Source: Pseudomonas fluorescens (GTDB taxonomy: Bacteria > Pseudomonadota > Gammaproteobacteria > Pseudomonadales > Pseudomonadaceae). Taken from it: 64,000 bases of DNA. The notes under the pieces are model-generated. The model searched no databases. It was not told the origin of the DNA and worked only from the letters and a program-made list of their open reading frames with translations. Shown piece by piece: positions 51,781-61,921 of this stretch; the stretch's first letter is position 1; every line of letters starts with the position of its first letter. The position numbers were made by a program, and so were the translations under genes. The DNA lies in contig NZ_CABVIR010000004.1 of NCBI RefSeq assembly GCF_902498065.1, positions 451,126 to 515,125 on the forward strand, written 5' to 3'.

Positions 51781-52521
51781 ATGCGTGAAATCACATCCGT
51801 ACAGTCGCTGCTTGAGGCTTTGGATCAAGATAATGCAGGTTATCCAGGTGCGGTGTGGTATCGAGGGCAATCAAACATTGATTGGTCCCTCTTGCCAGGA
51901 TACGTCAGATTAAAAAACCCTCCCTCTGAAGCAACGCTGCTGAAACGTTTCAAGCAAAGTGCTGCTATGTTGATCGAAAGGCATCCTGGAGCATCCTTTG
52001 ATTGGCTGTTCTTAATGCAGCATTACGGAGTGCCTACTAGGCTACTTGATTGGAGCGAAAGTCCGCTAGTTGGATTGTATTTCGCTGTTGAAGGTTTTTC
52101 GACAGAGCCAGAAAGAGATGCGGCTTTATGGTTGCTTAGGCCTTCTGAGCTAAATAAGAATGCTCACATAAATAATAAAGATGAAGATGGCTATATTCCT
52201 TCATTTGATGACGATGAATTACAAACTTACTCTGTAGATAGTTTGGCGCAAAATAAAAGAATACAGCTTTTGCCTGTTGCTACAATTGCCACTAGAAATA
52301 ATGCCAGAATACAAGCGCAATTAGGTGTTTTTACTATTCATCATCATGAGAGTATTCCTATTGAGCAGGTTGGAGACACTTCTCATATCATAAAGTATAA
52401 AATCCCACATCAAGCGAAGCCTGTGATTCTTAAGCAGTTACAGTTGCTTGGGTTTGGGCGCTTTCAAATGTTCCCTGAGTTGGCTAGTGTTGGGTCGATT
52501 ATCAAGGATGGTGTTCAATGA
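51781..52521 (+). CDS. FRG-domain protein
   Basis: 246 residues. FRG domain: WYRGQSNIDWSLLPGYVRL at 26-44 and the long conserved block QHYGVPTRLLDWSESPLVGLYFAV at 80-103. The C-terminal half is unknown but has VATIATRNNARIQAQLGVFTIHH, a common second FRG-family block. The activity of FRG domains is not settled to my knowledge. The internal ATG at 51781 (after a GGGAG) is chosen. It overlaps the DUF262 gene by ATGA. AT-rich, unlike core genes. Confidence 0.85.
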   Translation: MREITSVQSLLEALDQDNAGYPGAVWYRGQSNIDWSLLPGYVRLKNPPSEATLLKRFKQSAAMLIERHPGASFDWLFLMQHYGVPTRLLDWSESPLVGLYFAVEGFSTEPERDAALWLLRPSELNKNAHINNKDEDGYIPSFDDDELQTYSVDSLAQNKRIQLLPVATIATRNNARIQAQLGVFTIHHHESIPIEQVGDTSHIIKYKIPHQAKPVILKQLQLLGFGRFQMFPELASVGSIIKDGVQ

Positions 52522-53594
52522 GCTATATAGAAACGTTTGCTTTAAAAAACAGTACTATCATGCTTCTCTATTCCGATAAGGAAGAGATTCAACTGGATCC
52601 GCACTACCAACGAATGGGGGGGGTGTGGACGAGGGAAAAGAAGCAGTTGCTTATTGATTCCATACTTAATGATTATGATGTTCCGAAGTTGTATTTTCAT
52701 GAGTTTACCCGCGAACAGAAAACCGAGACCGGTTTTTCATATGCGGTAGTTGATGGTCGTCAGCGGTTGCAAACTATTTGGAGTTTTATTGATGGTGACT
52801 TTGCACTGTCTGAGGATTTCGAATATCAGCGAGATAATTTAATAAATCTAGCTAATTTGACATACGAAGACATAGCTAAAGCTTTTCCGAAGATCCGAAT
52901 TGCATTTGATTCTTTCGTTCTTCCTGTTGTTGGTATCAGGACAGATGATGAAGATTTGATTGAGGATATGTTTTCTAGACTAAATGAGGCTGTACCACTG
53001 AATGCTGCTGAAAAAAGAAATGCCATCGGTGGTGAAATGGTTAACGCAATTCGCGAAGTGGCGGCGACACCTTTGTTTTTGAGTCGGGTAAAGTTTAATA
53101 ATAATAGATATCAGCATCGAGAAGTTGCTGTGCGCATGCTTCTTGTGGAAGAAAGTTTGCGTGGGAATGGGCGTCTGATAGATACAAAAAAGGTTTATTT
53201 AGATGCGCTGGCGCGAAATTATCATAGTAATGGTAGTGATCGTGTTTTGGAGTTGAAGGGAGCAACTATTGAGGTTGTTAGTGCGATGGCTGATGTCTTC
53301 ATGGAGAAGGATGAGTTACTTCAGTCTCAAGGTAATATGATAGTTTATTATCTTGTTTTTCGGGCTGCCTTAAGAACGGGGGAAGTTGGGAAAATTACCC
53401 GAAGAAAGCTTTTCGATTTTCGTGAGCGACTAAAAGAAAATCGTTTGCGGGCAGCAGAGGAGTATGCGGAATCATCTTTTGAGTTACTAGAATATGACCG
53501 GCTTACACAGCAAGGTACTAACGATTCTTCTAATATTAAAGAGCGATTTGGTATACTTGCAAGGGAGTTGGATCTAAGTAATATAGAAATTTAA
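52518..53594 (+). CDS. DUF262 domain protein (ParB/GmrS-like NTPase-nuclease fold)
   Basis: 358 residues. The DUF262 domain shows LDPHYQRMGGVWTREKKQLLIDSIL near 26-50 and the signature VVDGRQRLQTIW with the DGxQR motif at 79-83, used by GmrSD-type enzymes and ParB-like folds for nucleotide binding. The C-terminal half (about 190-358) is helical. It has no DUF1524 HNH domain, unlike GmrSD, so any nuclease action would have to come from DUF262 or from the FRG partner. ATGA overlap with the FRG gene shows coupled translation. Confidence 0.8.
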   Translation: MSYIETFALKNSTIMLLYSDKEEIQLDPHYQRMGGVWTREKKQLLIDSILNDYDVPKLYFHEFTREQKTETGFSYAVVDGRQRLQTIWSFIDGDFALSEDFEYQRDNLINLANLTYEDIAKAFPKIRIAFDSFVLPVVGIRTDDEDLIEDMFSRLNEAVPLNAAEKRNAIGGEMVNAIREVAATPLFLSRVKFNNNRYQHREVAVRMLLVEESLRGNGRLIDTKKVYLDALARNYHSNGSDRVLELKGATIEVVSAMADVFMEKDELLQSQGNMIVYYLVFRAALRTGEVGKITRRKLFDFRERLKENRLRAAEEYAESSFELLEYDRLTQQGTNDSSNIKERFGILARELDLSNIEI

Positions 53595-53760
53595 CTGGTC
53601 CGGTTGGAGTAATGATGATGGCAAGCTTCTTACAGACTTATCAGTGTTTTAGTTGGTTTGAATGTAATTAATGGTTGTTGGCTTGCAATGAAATTGTTGT
53701 TCTCGAGTTTGATTGGAGGACTTTGGCTGTGGGGTCCTTCTTGGATATAGCCATAACGAA

Positions 53761-53795
53761 AAATGCTCCGTATCTTTTGATACGGAGCATTTTCT
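53761..53795. terminator. Bidirectional terminator between the DUF262 gene and nrdB
   Basis: A 14-bp perfect stem AAATGCTCCGTATC/GATACGGAGCATTT around TTTT, with A/T-rich flanks on both strands, marks the right end of the AT-rich block. Confidence 0.85.
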
Positions 53796-53862
53796 TTGAG
53801 CGTCGCGCGCAGATTGTTAGATTTTTTACACAGTCTGTTTCGGCAGTCTCAGTTCAGCGGAA

Positions 53863-55113
53863 TCAATCCCAGCTCAACGCCCCACCAGTCTGATACTCAA
53901 TAACTCTCGTCTCAAAGAAATTCTTCTCTTTCTTCAAGTCCATAATCTCGCTCATCCAAGGGAACGGGTTAGTCGTCCCTGGATACTCTTCTTTAAGACC
54001 GATCTGCGACAGACGACGGTTAGCGATGAACTTCAGATAATCCTCCATCATCGCCGCATTCATGCCCAGTACCCCGCGAGGCATGGTGTCACGCGCATAT
54101 TCGATCTCGAGCTGAGTACCCTGCAGAATCATCTGCGAAGCCTCTTCCTTCATCTCGGCATCCCACAAGTGCGGGTTTTCGATTTTGATCTGGTTGATCA
54201 CGTCGATGCCGAAGTTCAGGTGCATGGATTCGTCGCGCAGGATGTATTGGAACTGCTCGGCGACGCCGGTCATTTTGTTGCGGCGGCCCATGGAGAGGAT
54301 CTGGGTGAAGCCGCAGTAGAAGAAGATGCCTTCCAGAACGCAGTAGTAGGCGATCAGGTTGCGCAGCAGTTCTTTGTCGGTTTCGACGGTGCCGGTTTCG
54401 AACTTCGGATCGGAGATCGAACGGGTGTATTTGAGGCCCCAGGTGGCTTTTTTCGCGACCGATGGGATCTCGTGGTACATGTTGAAGATCTCGCCTTCAT
54501 CCATGGCCAGCGATTCGATGCAGTACTGGTAGGCGTGGGTGTGGATCGCCTCTTCGAAGGCCTGGCGCAGGATGTACTGGCGGCATTCCGGGTTGGTGAT
54601 CAGGCGGTACACGGCCAGGACCAGGTTGTTGGCAACCAGGGAGTCGGCGGTGGAGAAGAAGCCGAGGTTGCGCATGACGATGCGGCGCTCGTCGTCGGTC
54701 AGGCCTTCCGGGTCTTTCCAGAGGGCGATGTCGGCGGTCATGTTGACTTCTTGCGGCATCCAGTGGTTTGCGCAACCGTCCAGATACTTCTGCCAGGCCC
54801 AGTCGTACTTGAAGGGTACGAGTTGGTTGAGGTCGGCGCGGCAGTTGATCATGCGCTTTTCGTCGACGGCGACACGGGCGGAGGCGCCTTCGAGTTCGGC
54901 GAGGCCTTCGGCGATGTCGAGGTTGTCCAGGGCAGCCTTGGCGCGAGCGATGGCGGCGGAGTCGGACGCGGTTACAGCGCGAGCTTCTTGAGCGGCAACA
55001 CCACCGGCGGTGTCGAGGCGGTCCATGTTGGCTTCAGTCGCGTGGCCGGCGTTGGCGCCTTTTACCACGGTCTCGCCGCTGTCTTCTTTGTCGAATTCGT
55101 CCCAGCTCAGCAT
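53863..55113 (-). CDS. nrdB: Ribonucleotide reductase class Ia beta subunit
   Basis: 416 residues. The diiron/tyrosyl-radical subunit: EEAIHTHAYQYCIESLAMDEGEIFNMYHEIPSV and DESMHLNFGIDVINQIKIENPHLW carry the iron ligands (Glu/His). It ends in ETRVIEYQTGGALSWD, the C-terminal tail that binds NrdA. It reduces ribonucleotides together with NrdA. The ATG at 55113 follows CAGGAGACGACACGTC. No nrdA is near: the gene is alone, with 515 bases to the next gene. Confidence 0.95.
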   Translation of the reverse strand: MLSWDEFDKEDSGETVVKGANAGHATEANMDRLDTAGGVAAQEARAVTASDSAAIARAKAALDNLDIAEGLAELEGASARVAVDEKRMINCRADLNQLVPFKYDWAWQKYLDGCANHWMPQEVNMTADIALWKDPEGLTDDERRIVMRNLGFFSTADSLVANNLVLAVYRLITNPECRQYILRQAFEEAIHTHAYQYCIESLAMDEGEIFNMYHEIPSVAKKATWGLKYTRSISDPKFETGTVETDKELLRNLIAYYCVLEGIFFYCGFTQILSMGRRNKMTGVAEQFQYILRDESMHLNFGIDVINQIKIENPHLWDAEMKEEASQMILQGTQLEIEYARDTMPRGVLGMNAAMMEDYLKFIANRRLSQIGLKEEYPGTTNPFPWMSEIMDLKKEKNFFETRVIEYQTGGALSWD

Positions 55114-55135
55114 GACGTGTCGTCTCCTGCGTGAG

Positions 55136-55191
55136 GGCCAGATGCCCGTGTGAAAACTGATTGGTTGGTTTTTCACACGACCGGTCTGGCC
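55136..55191 (-). promoter_or_regulatory. nrdB leader stem-loop
   Basis: Nested inverted repeats GGCCAGA/TCTGGCC outside and CGTGTGAAAA/TTTTCACACG inside, 23-78 bases upstream of the nrdB ATG; no T-tract. Probably a structured mRNA leader. Confidence 0.55.
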
Positions 55192-55355
55192 GCGTTGGAT
55201 AGCGTTTTTTGCAGCGGTACACGCAGGCAAATAAACATAATTTTGTACGGAGTTCCGAGAGCCGCTGACGGCGCTGCAGTCGGTGAAGACGTCGGCCTGG
55301 GCTTCGGACTGGCTGTCATCCCTGTAAGGGAATATTGCAGGCCCGTTAAGCCGGC

Positions 55356-55361
55356 ATTATA
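55356..55361 (-). promoter_or_regulatory. Possible -10 box of nrdB
   Basis: Perfect TATAAT on the minus strand about 243 bases upstream of the nrdB start; no good -35 at the proper distance. Weak candidate. Confidence 0.35.
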
Positions 55362-55539
55362 GGGAAATTTTTGCGGCCGTGGTGGGGCGAATCCGCGCAT
55401 GGAGCGGTCGAGAAGGAGGGTTTTTCGGTCGGAGCGAGGGTTTACAGGGCTTTGGCTGGAGATCGCGGGGGCAGATTTTTTTTCTTAAATTTTGACGTGC
55501 TACTTTTTTGTTCAAAAAATAGGCAAAAATCCGGGTTTT

Positions 55540-55555
55540 TTACTACATGTTGTGT
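55540..55555. promoter_or_regulatory. Single NrdR-like box
   Basis: TTACTACATGTTGTGT contains the palindromic core CTACATGTTG, matching the CwAnATnTwG pattern of NrdR boxes. It stands alone (NrdR sites usually come in pairs), about 430 bases upstream of nrdB. Confidence 0.35.
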
Positions 55556-55590
55556 TTTGAATCGGTTTTCGGTGGTTCCAGACACAACTA

Positions 55591-55610
55591 AGCCCGACCG
55601 AAGTCGGGCT
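55591..55610 (-). terminator. Hairpin after the repeat-protein gene
   Basis: AGCCCGAC/GTCGGGCT with a tetraloop CGAA (TTCG on the minus strand), 19 bases past the stop of the repeat protein; only a few T follow. Confidence 0.6.
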
Positions 55611-55628
55611 GTAAGTCACGCCCTATGA

Positions 55629-55943
55629 TCAGCTGAGGCGAACGGCACCGACGTGATCTGCACCATCAGCGGCGACTTTGGCTGCACCGGTGTGATCGGA
55701 ACCGTCAGCAGCGACCTTGGCGGCGCCAGTGTGATCAAAACCGTCGGAGGCGAGTTTGCCTGCACCGACGTGATCGGCACCGTCGGCGGCGAAAGAGGCC
55801 GAACCGGTGTGGTCGTAACCGTCAGAAGCGACAGCCGCTTCGGTGGTGAAAGCCCCCGAGCCTGTGCGGTCGTAGCCATCGGCGGCGAAGGTGTTGGCGG
55901 CCAGTACAGACAGGGTCAGGGCGAGGATCAGTTTGGTTTTCAT
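55629..55943 (-). CDS. Secreted repeat protein of about 15-residue units
   Basis: 104 residues: a signal peptide (LILALTLSVLAANTFA) and then about five to six copies of a 14-15-residue unit of the form A-(A/S)-D-G-x-D-H-(T/V)-G-A-x-K-(V/L)-A, such as SDGFDHTGAAKV and ADGSDHTGAAKV. Each unit has Asp-Gly-x-Asp-His, suggestive of a metal-binding or beta-roll protein, but this is inference. I do not recognise a family with confidence. It is likely periplasmic or extracellular. Confidence 0.75.
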   Translation of the reverse strand: MKTKLILALTLSVLAANTFAADGYDRTGSGAFTTEAAVASDGYDHTGSASFAADGADHVGAGKLASDGFDHTGAAKVAADGSDHTGAAKVAADGADHVGAVRLS

Positions 55944-56131
55944 GGTCGTTGCTCCAGGTGTGTTGGCGTTGTGTGCCTTGGTGTGGAGTTCATACTACGC
56001 CGACTAATTCGATTAAAAAGCGCAAATAAGTGCTTAAAGCAATCAAGTAAATCGATCTATTCGGTTCGGCGCTTCATCTGCCTTGAACAGCGGGGCGGGT
56101 GGGTCGAACCGATAAGAGGGAGTGCGGGCGA

Positions 56132-56395
56132 TTAGCCGTTGGAGCAGCCGTTACCCATGACGCTGTAACGCAGAATGTGGCGTTGACCTTTGGAGTCGTC
56201 GTATTCCATTTTCATGGGGACCACTTCGCACACATTGGGGATTTCACTCATGGAGACAACTTTGGCGATGTCCAGGTGAGTGGAGTAGGTGTATTCCTCG
56301 ATGGCCGGTTGTTGCTGTGCGACATCAGTCGGGACCTCGTCTGCCATGGCGGTTGCGCACAGGCTGGAGAGGGCCAGAACTAATAAAGCTTTCAT
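56132..56395 (-). CDS. DUF2790 family secreted protein
   Basis: 87 residues. Signal peptide (LLVLALSSLCATAMA), then TYSTHLDIAKVVSMSEIPNVCEVVPMKMEYDDSKGQRHILRYSVMGNGC, characteristic of the Pseudomonas-specific DUF2790 family with two Cys. Role unknown. The ATG at 56395 is the start; the longer frame gives an unrelated N-terminus. Confidence 0.85.
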   Translation of the reverse strand: MKALLVLALSSLCATAMADEVPTDVAQQQPAIEEYTYSTHLDIAKVVSMSEIPNVCEVVPMKMEYDDSKGQRHILRYSVMGNGCSNG

Positions 56396-56882
56396 TTCGG
56401 TTTTACCTTTTAGAGGTCGAGTGGGGTCACGCAACCTTTTTGGGGTTGCGTGTGGAACTGGGTTACCGGGTTTTTGATTAACTGCCTTCGTGGGGGCTGC
56501 AACTTGGTTAATCAGGGTTTGCCGTGTTGGCGAGGCTGATTTTAGGCGTGAGGGGTGCGTTCATATAGGTGGGGTTTTGATAAACACCTTTGACAGATTT
56601 CGTAACAATCGGTGGATGGCGTTGTAGGGCGAGTTAGCTCAGGACGTCGTTCCGACGATAAACCGGAGGGTTCCATGGGTGTCAGATTTGACGCGTTATC
56701 GTTCACGAACATCGCGAGCAGGCTCGCTCCCACAGGAGTTTGCGTGGTGTTTGGGACGGTGGTTCCAGGCTTATCACGATAATTTGTAGGGGCTTGTTAC
56801 TACCATCGTCGAATGGTTCTATAGGCCCGGCCCGGCTACAACTGGGTCATACAAAAACAACTATTCCACCGAGGTAAGAAAG
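56396..56882. other. Intergenic region upstream of acsA
   Basis: No gene supported in about 490 bases. One single REP (56712-56734) is present. The last 100 bases are the acsA promoter region with GAGGTAAGAAAG as ribosome-binding site. Confidence 0.5.
56712..56734. repeat. Single REP
   Basis: TCGCGAGCAGGCTCGCTCCCACA, one arm without a partner, upstream of acsA. Confidence 0.7.
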
Positions 56883-58838
<1,956 letters not shown>

Positions 58839-58860
58839 GTAGCGTTTGGAGTCATCGAAG

Positions 58861-58893
58861 CCCCGTCAGGTGTTTAGCCTGATGGGGTTTTTT
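58861..58893 (+). terminator. Rho-independent terminator of acsA
   Basis: CCCCGTCAGG/CCTGATGGGG with one G-T pair, then six T, starting 22 bases after the stop. Confidence 0.85.
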
Positions 58894-58898
58894 AATGG

Positions 58899-59153
58899 CT
58901 GATGGTTTTGGATTGGCCGTTCGGGCCTCTTCGCTAGCAGGCTAGCTCCCACAGGGGGGGCTCCGGTGGATTCACAATGTGAGCCGAGCGCAGTTCCCTT
59001 GTGGGAGATGTTGAGCCTGATGGGGATTGGCTGATGGTTTTGTGTTGGTAGTCCGGGCCTCTTCGCTAGCAGGCTAGCTCCCACAGGGATCTCCGGTGGA
59101 TTCACAATTTGCATCGAGCGCAGTTCCCTCTGTGGGAGCTAGCCTGCTAGCGA
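58899..59153. repeat. Tandemly duplicated REPIN unit (about 132 bp)
   Basis: GCTGATGGTTTT (58899 and 59030) and TCGCTAGCAGGCTAGCTCCC (58931 and 59063) recur with a period of about 131-132 bases. CCGGTGGATTCACAA also recurs. The second unit ends with a complete right REP arm (TGTGGGAGCTAGCCTGCTAGCGA, to 59153); in the first this arm is eroded. Confidence 0.8.
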
Positions 59154-59670
59154 TAGCGATCTGTCAGTGGCCAAATCAACAACGACCAATAATTATCGGC
59201 TTCACCCGTAGGGCATTTCCCACTGTTACCCGCCACCCTTCAAGTAACTGAATGTGTAACCGCTCGCGCCGATACGGGGCATTGAGAAACGCCATCAGCC
59301 CGCAACGGTGCATTTTTGCTCGGCAAAAAAATAAGAACCCACGCTACGCTTGCCGGATTAGAAGGCTTTGCCAATAATAGGCCCGCAATTTGCAATGTAG
59401 ATCGGTTCACTGTCTTTTGCTCTTGCATGAAATTGCAAGGCTGTCAACGCGCCCAAGCGGCTTTCTCGGTGCTTCTGTAATTTGTTGTCGCATTGAAGAA
59501 ATATCGGCTTCGGGCCTGTCGTTAGAATGCCGATCACTCGCTCGTCGTTGTCTGTGTTGAAAATTCGCACAGGCACTGTAGGACGCAGCAACGCTTTCCG
59601 GTTCCACTCATTCGCATATTGGGCTGTCGCTCACTCTGCCGTTTTAGCCCTTTACCGATGGAGTCCCAAG
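59154..59670. other. Leader region of aotJ
   Basis: No gene supported in about 520 bases. It includes an ArgR-like half-site at 59486-59507 and other TGTCG(C/T) motifs (59517, 59625). Confidence 0.5.
59486..59507 (+). promoter_or_regulatory. Candidate ArgR site upstream of aotJ
   Basis: TGTCGC-N8-AA at 59486-59501 then TATCGG matches the ArgR half-site form TGTCGCN8AAN5 that I recall for P. aeruginosa. A degenerate TGTCGT copy follows 31 bases later. About 165-185 bases upstream of aotJ. Confidence 0.45.
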
Positions 59671-60444
59671 ATGAAGAAACTCGTGCTGCTTGGCGCCCTG
59701 GCACTGTCCGTGCTGTCCCTGCCAACCTTCGCCGATGAAAAGCCTCTGAAAATCGGTATCGAAGCGGCTTACCCTCCGTTTGCTTCCAAGGCACCGGACG
59801 GCAGCATCGTTGGTTTTGACTACGACATCGGCAACGCCCTGTGCGAAGAGATGAAGGTCAAGTGCACGTGGGTCGAGCAAGAGTTTGACGGTCTGATCCC
59901 GGCACTCAAAGTGCGCAAGATCGACGCGATCCTGTCGTCCATGTCGATCACTGAAGACCGCAAGAAGTCCGTGGACTTCACCAACAAGTACTACAACACC
60001 CCGGCTCGCCTGGTCATGAAGGCCGGCACTCAAGTCAGCGAAGGCCTGACTGAGCTCAAGGGCAAGAACATCGGCGTGCAACGTGGTTCGATCCACGAGC
60101 GTTTCGCCCGCGAAGTCCTGGCCCCGCTGGGTGCCGAGATCAAGCCGTACGGTTCGCAGAACGAAATTTACCTCGACGTGGCGGCCGGTCGCCTCGACGG
60201 CACCGTGGCAGACGCTACGCTGCTGGATGACGGTTTCCTGAAAACCGACGCCGGCAAAGGTTTCGCCTTCGTTGGCCCGGCCTTCACCGACGTCAAATAC
60301 TTCGGCGACGGCGTAGGCATTGCTGTTCGCAAGGGTGACGCGCTGAAAGACAAGATCAACACCGCGATCACCGCCATTCGCGAGAACGGCAAGTACAAGC
60401 AAATCCAGGACAAATACTTCGCCTTCGATATCTACGGCAAGTAA
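59671..60444 (+). CDS. aotJ: Arginine/ornithine ABC transporter, periplasmic binding protein
   Basis: 257 residues; signal peptide (LGALALSVLSLPTFA). HisJ/LAO-type binding protein: IGIEAAYPPFASKAPDGSIVGFDYDIGNAL, LSSMSITEDRKKSVDFTNKYYNTPARLV, and LDGTVADATLLDDGFLK. It delivers arginine or ornithine to AotQM. The ATG at 59671 gives this length; the longer frame is not family-like. Confidence 0.93.
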   Translation: MKKLVLLGALALSVLSLPTFADEKPLKIGIEAAYPPFASKAPDGSIVGFDYDIGNALCEEMKVKCTWVEQEFDGLIPALKVRKIDAILSSMSITEDRKKSVDFTNKYYNTPARLVMKAGTQVSEGLTELKGKNIGVQRGSIHERFAREVLAPLGAEIKPYGSQNEIYLDVAAGRLDGTVADATLLDDGFLKTDAGKGFAFVGPAFTDVKYFGDGVGIAVRKGDALKDKINTAITAIRENGKYKQIQDKYFAFDIYGK

Positions 60445-60535
60445 CACGTTCCGGCGACAAGTCCGAAATGGCGCAAGCAGCAGGATCTCTGAGGTTTGCG
60501 CCATTTTTTCATCCCAACTTTCGAGGACCTGAATC

Positions 60536-61225
60536 ATGTTGAAAGGCTACGGGGCTGTCATCCTCGATGGCGCATGGCTGACGCTTCAGCTCGCCTTGTC
60601 GTCCATGGCTCTGGCCATCGTTCTGGGGCTGATCGGCGTTGCGCTGCGTCTGTCGCCGGTGCGTTGGCTGGCCTGGCTGGGCGATCTGTATTCCACGGTG
60701 ATCCGCGGGATTCCCGATCTGGTGCTGATCCTGTTGATTTTCTACGGCGGTCAGGACCTGCTCAACCGCGTCGCGCCGATGCTCGGCTATGACGATTACA
60801 TCGACCTGAACCCGTTGGTCGCCGGTATCGGCACTCTGGGCTTCATCTTCGGTGCGTACCTGTCGGAAACCTTCCGTGGCGCGTTCATGGCGATCCCGAA
60901 GGGGCAGGCAGAAGCGGGCATGGCGTACGGCATGAGCAGTTTTCAGGTGTTCTTCCGGGTATTGGTGCCGCAGATGATTCGTCTGGCGATTCCGGGCTTC
61001 ACCAACAACTGGCTGGTGTTGACCAAGGCCACCGCGCTGATTTCGGTGGTGGGTCTGCAAGACATGATGTTCAAGGCCAAGCAGGCGGCAGATGCCACCC
61101 GCGAGCCTTTCACCTTCTTCCTCGCAGTGGCGGCGATGTACCTGGTGATCACCAGTGTCTCGTTGCTGGCATTGCGTCACCTTGAGAAGCGCTACTCGGT
61201 AGGCGTAAGGGCGGCTGATCTATGA
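60536..61225 (+). CDS. aotQ: Arginine/ornithine ABC transporter permease
   Basis: 229 residues, five membrane helices, HisMQ-type permease with the EAA-like loop IPKGQAEAGMAYGMSSFQVFFRVLVPQMIRLAIP near 120-153 that contacts the ATPase. Overlaps aotM by four bases. Confidence 0.92.
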   Translation: MLKGYGAVILDGAWLTLQLALSSMALAIVLGLIGVALRLSPVRWLAWLGDLYSTVIRGIPDLVLILLIFYGGQDLLNRVAPMLGYDDYIDLNPLVAGIGTLGFIFGAYLSETFRGAFMAIPKGQAEAGMAYGMSSFQVFFRVLVPQMIRLAIPGFTNNWLVLTKATALISVVGLQDMMFKAKQAADATREPFTFFLAVAAMYLVITSVSLLALRHLEKRYSVGVRAADL

Positions 61226-61920
61226 TCTTCGACTACAACGTCATTTGGGAGGCCTTGCCGCTGTACTTTGGCGGCCTGGTGACCACCCTCAAATTGCTCG
61301 CACTGTCGCTGTTTTTCGGTCTGCTGGCGGCCTTGCCGCTGGGGCTGATGCGCGTCTCGAAGAACACCGTCGTCAACATGACGGCCTGGCTCTTCACCTA
61401 CGTGATCCGCGGCACGCCGATGCTGGTGCAGCTGTTTTTGATCTACTACGGGCTGGCGCAATTCGAAGCAGTACGTGAAAGCTTCCTGTGGCCATGGCTG
61501 TCCAGCGCGACGTTCTGTGCGTGCCTGGCCTTCGCGATCAACACCAGTGCCTACACCGCAGAAATCATCGCCGGCAGCCTGCGCGCTACGCCGAACGGTG
61601 AAATCGAAGCGGCCAAGGCCATGGGCATGTCGCGCTTCAAGATGTACAAACGCATCCTGCTGCCATCGGCCCTGCGCCGTGCGTTGCCGCAGTACAGCAA
61701 CGAAGTGATCATGATGCTGCAGACCACCAGTCTGGCGTCGATCGTGACCCTGATCGACATCACCGGTGCCGCGCGCACGGTCAACGCTCAGTTCTACCTG
61801 CCGTTCGAGGCTTACATCACCGCTGGCGTGTTCTACCTGTGCCTGACGTTCATTCTGGTGAAGCTGTTCAAACTGGCCGAGCGCCGCTGGCTGGGCTATC
61901 TGGCCCCGCGGAAGCACTGA
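61222..61920 (+). CDS. aotM: Arginine/ornithine ABC transporter permease
   Basis: 232 residues, partner of AotQ. N-terminal IWEALPLYFGGLVTTLKLLALSLFFGLLAALPLGLM and the loop EIEAAKAMGMSRFKMYKRILLPSALRRALP (near 130-159) are typical of polar amino-acid permeases. Forms the membrane channel with AotQ. Confidence 0.92.
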   Translation: MIFDYNVIWEALPLYFGGLVTTLKLLALSLFFGLLAALPLGLMRVSKNTVVNMTAWLFTYVIRGTPMLVQLFLIYYGLAQFEAVRESFLWPWLSSATFCACLAFAINTSAYTAEIIAGSLRATPNGEIEAAKAMGMSRFKMYKRILLPSALRRALPQYSNEVIMMLQTTSLASIVTLIDITGAARTVNAQFYLPFEAYITAGVFYLCLTFILVKLFKLAERRWLGYLAPRKH

Positions 61921-61921
61921 T

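Noticed and set aside
54169..55134. 321-residue plus-strand frame over nrdB
   Set aside because: Antisense shadow; nrdB motifs are clear on the other strand.
55616..55879. 87-residue frame in the repeat-protein locus (Pro/Thr repeats)
   Set aside because: A shifted reading of the same repeats on the same strand without signal peptide; the 55629-55943 frame has a good signal peptide.
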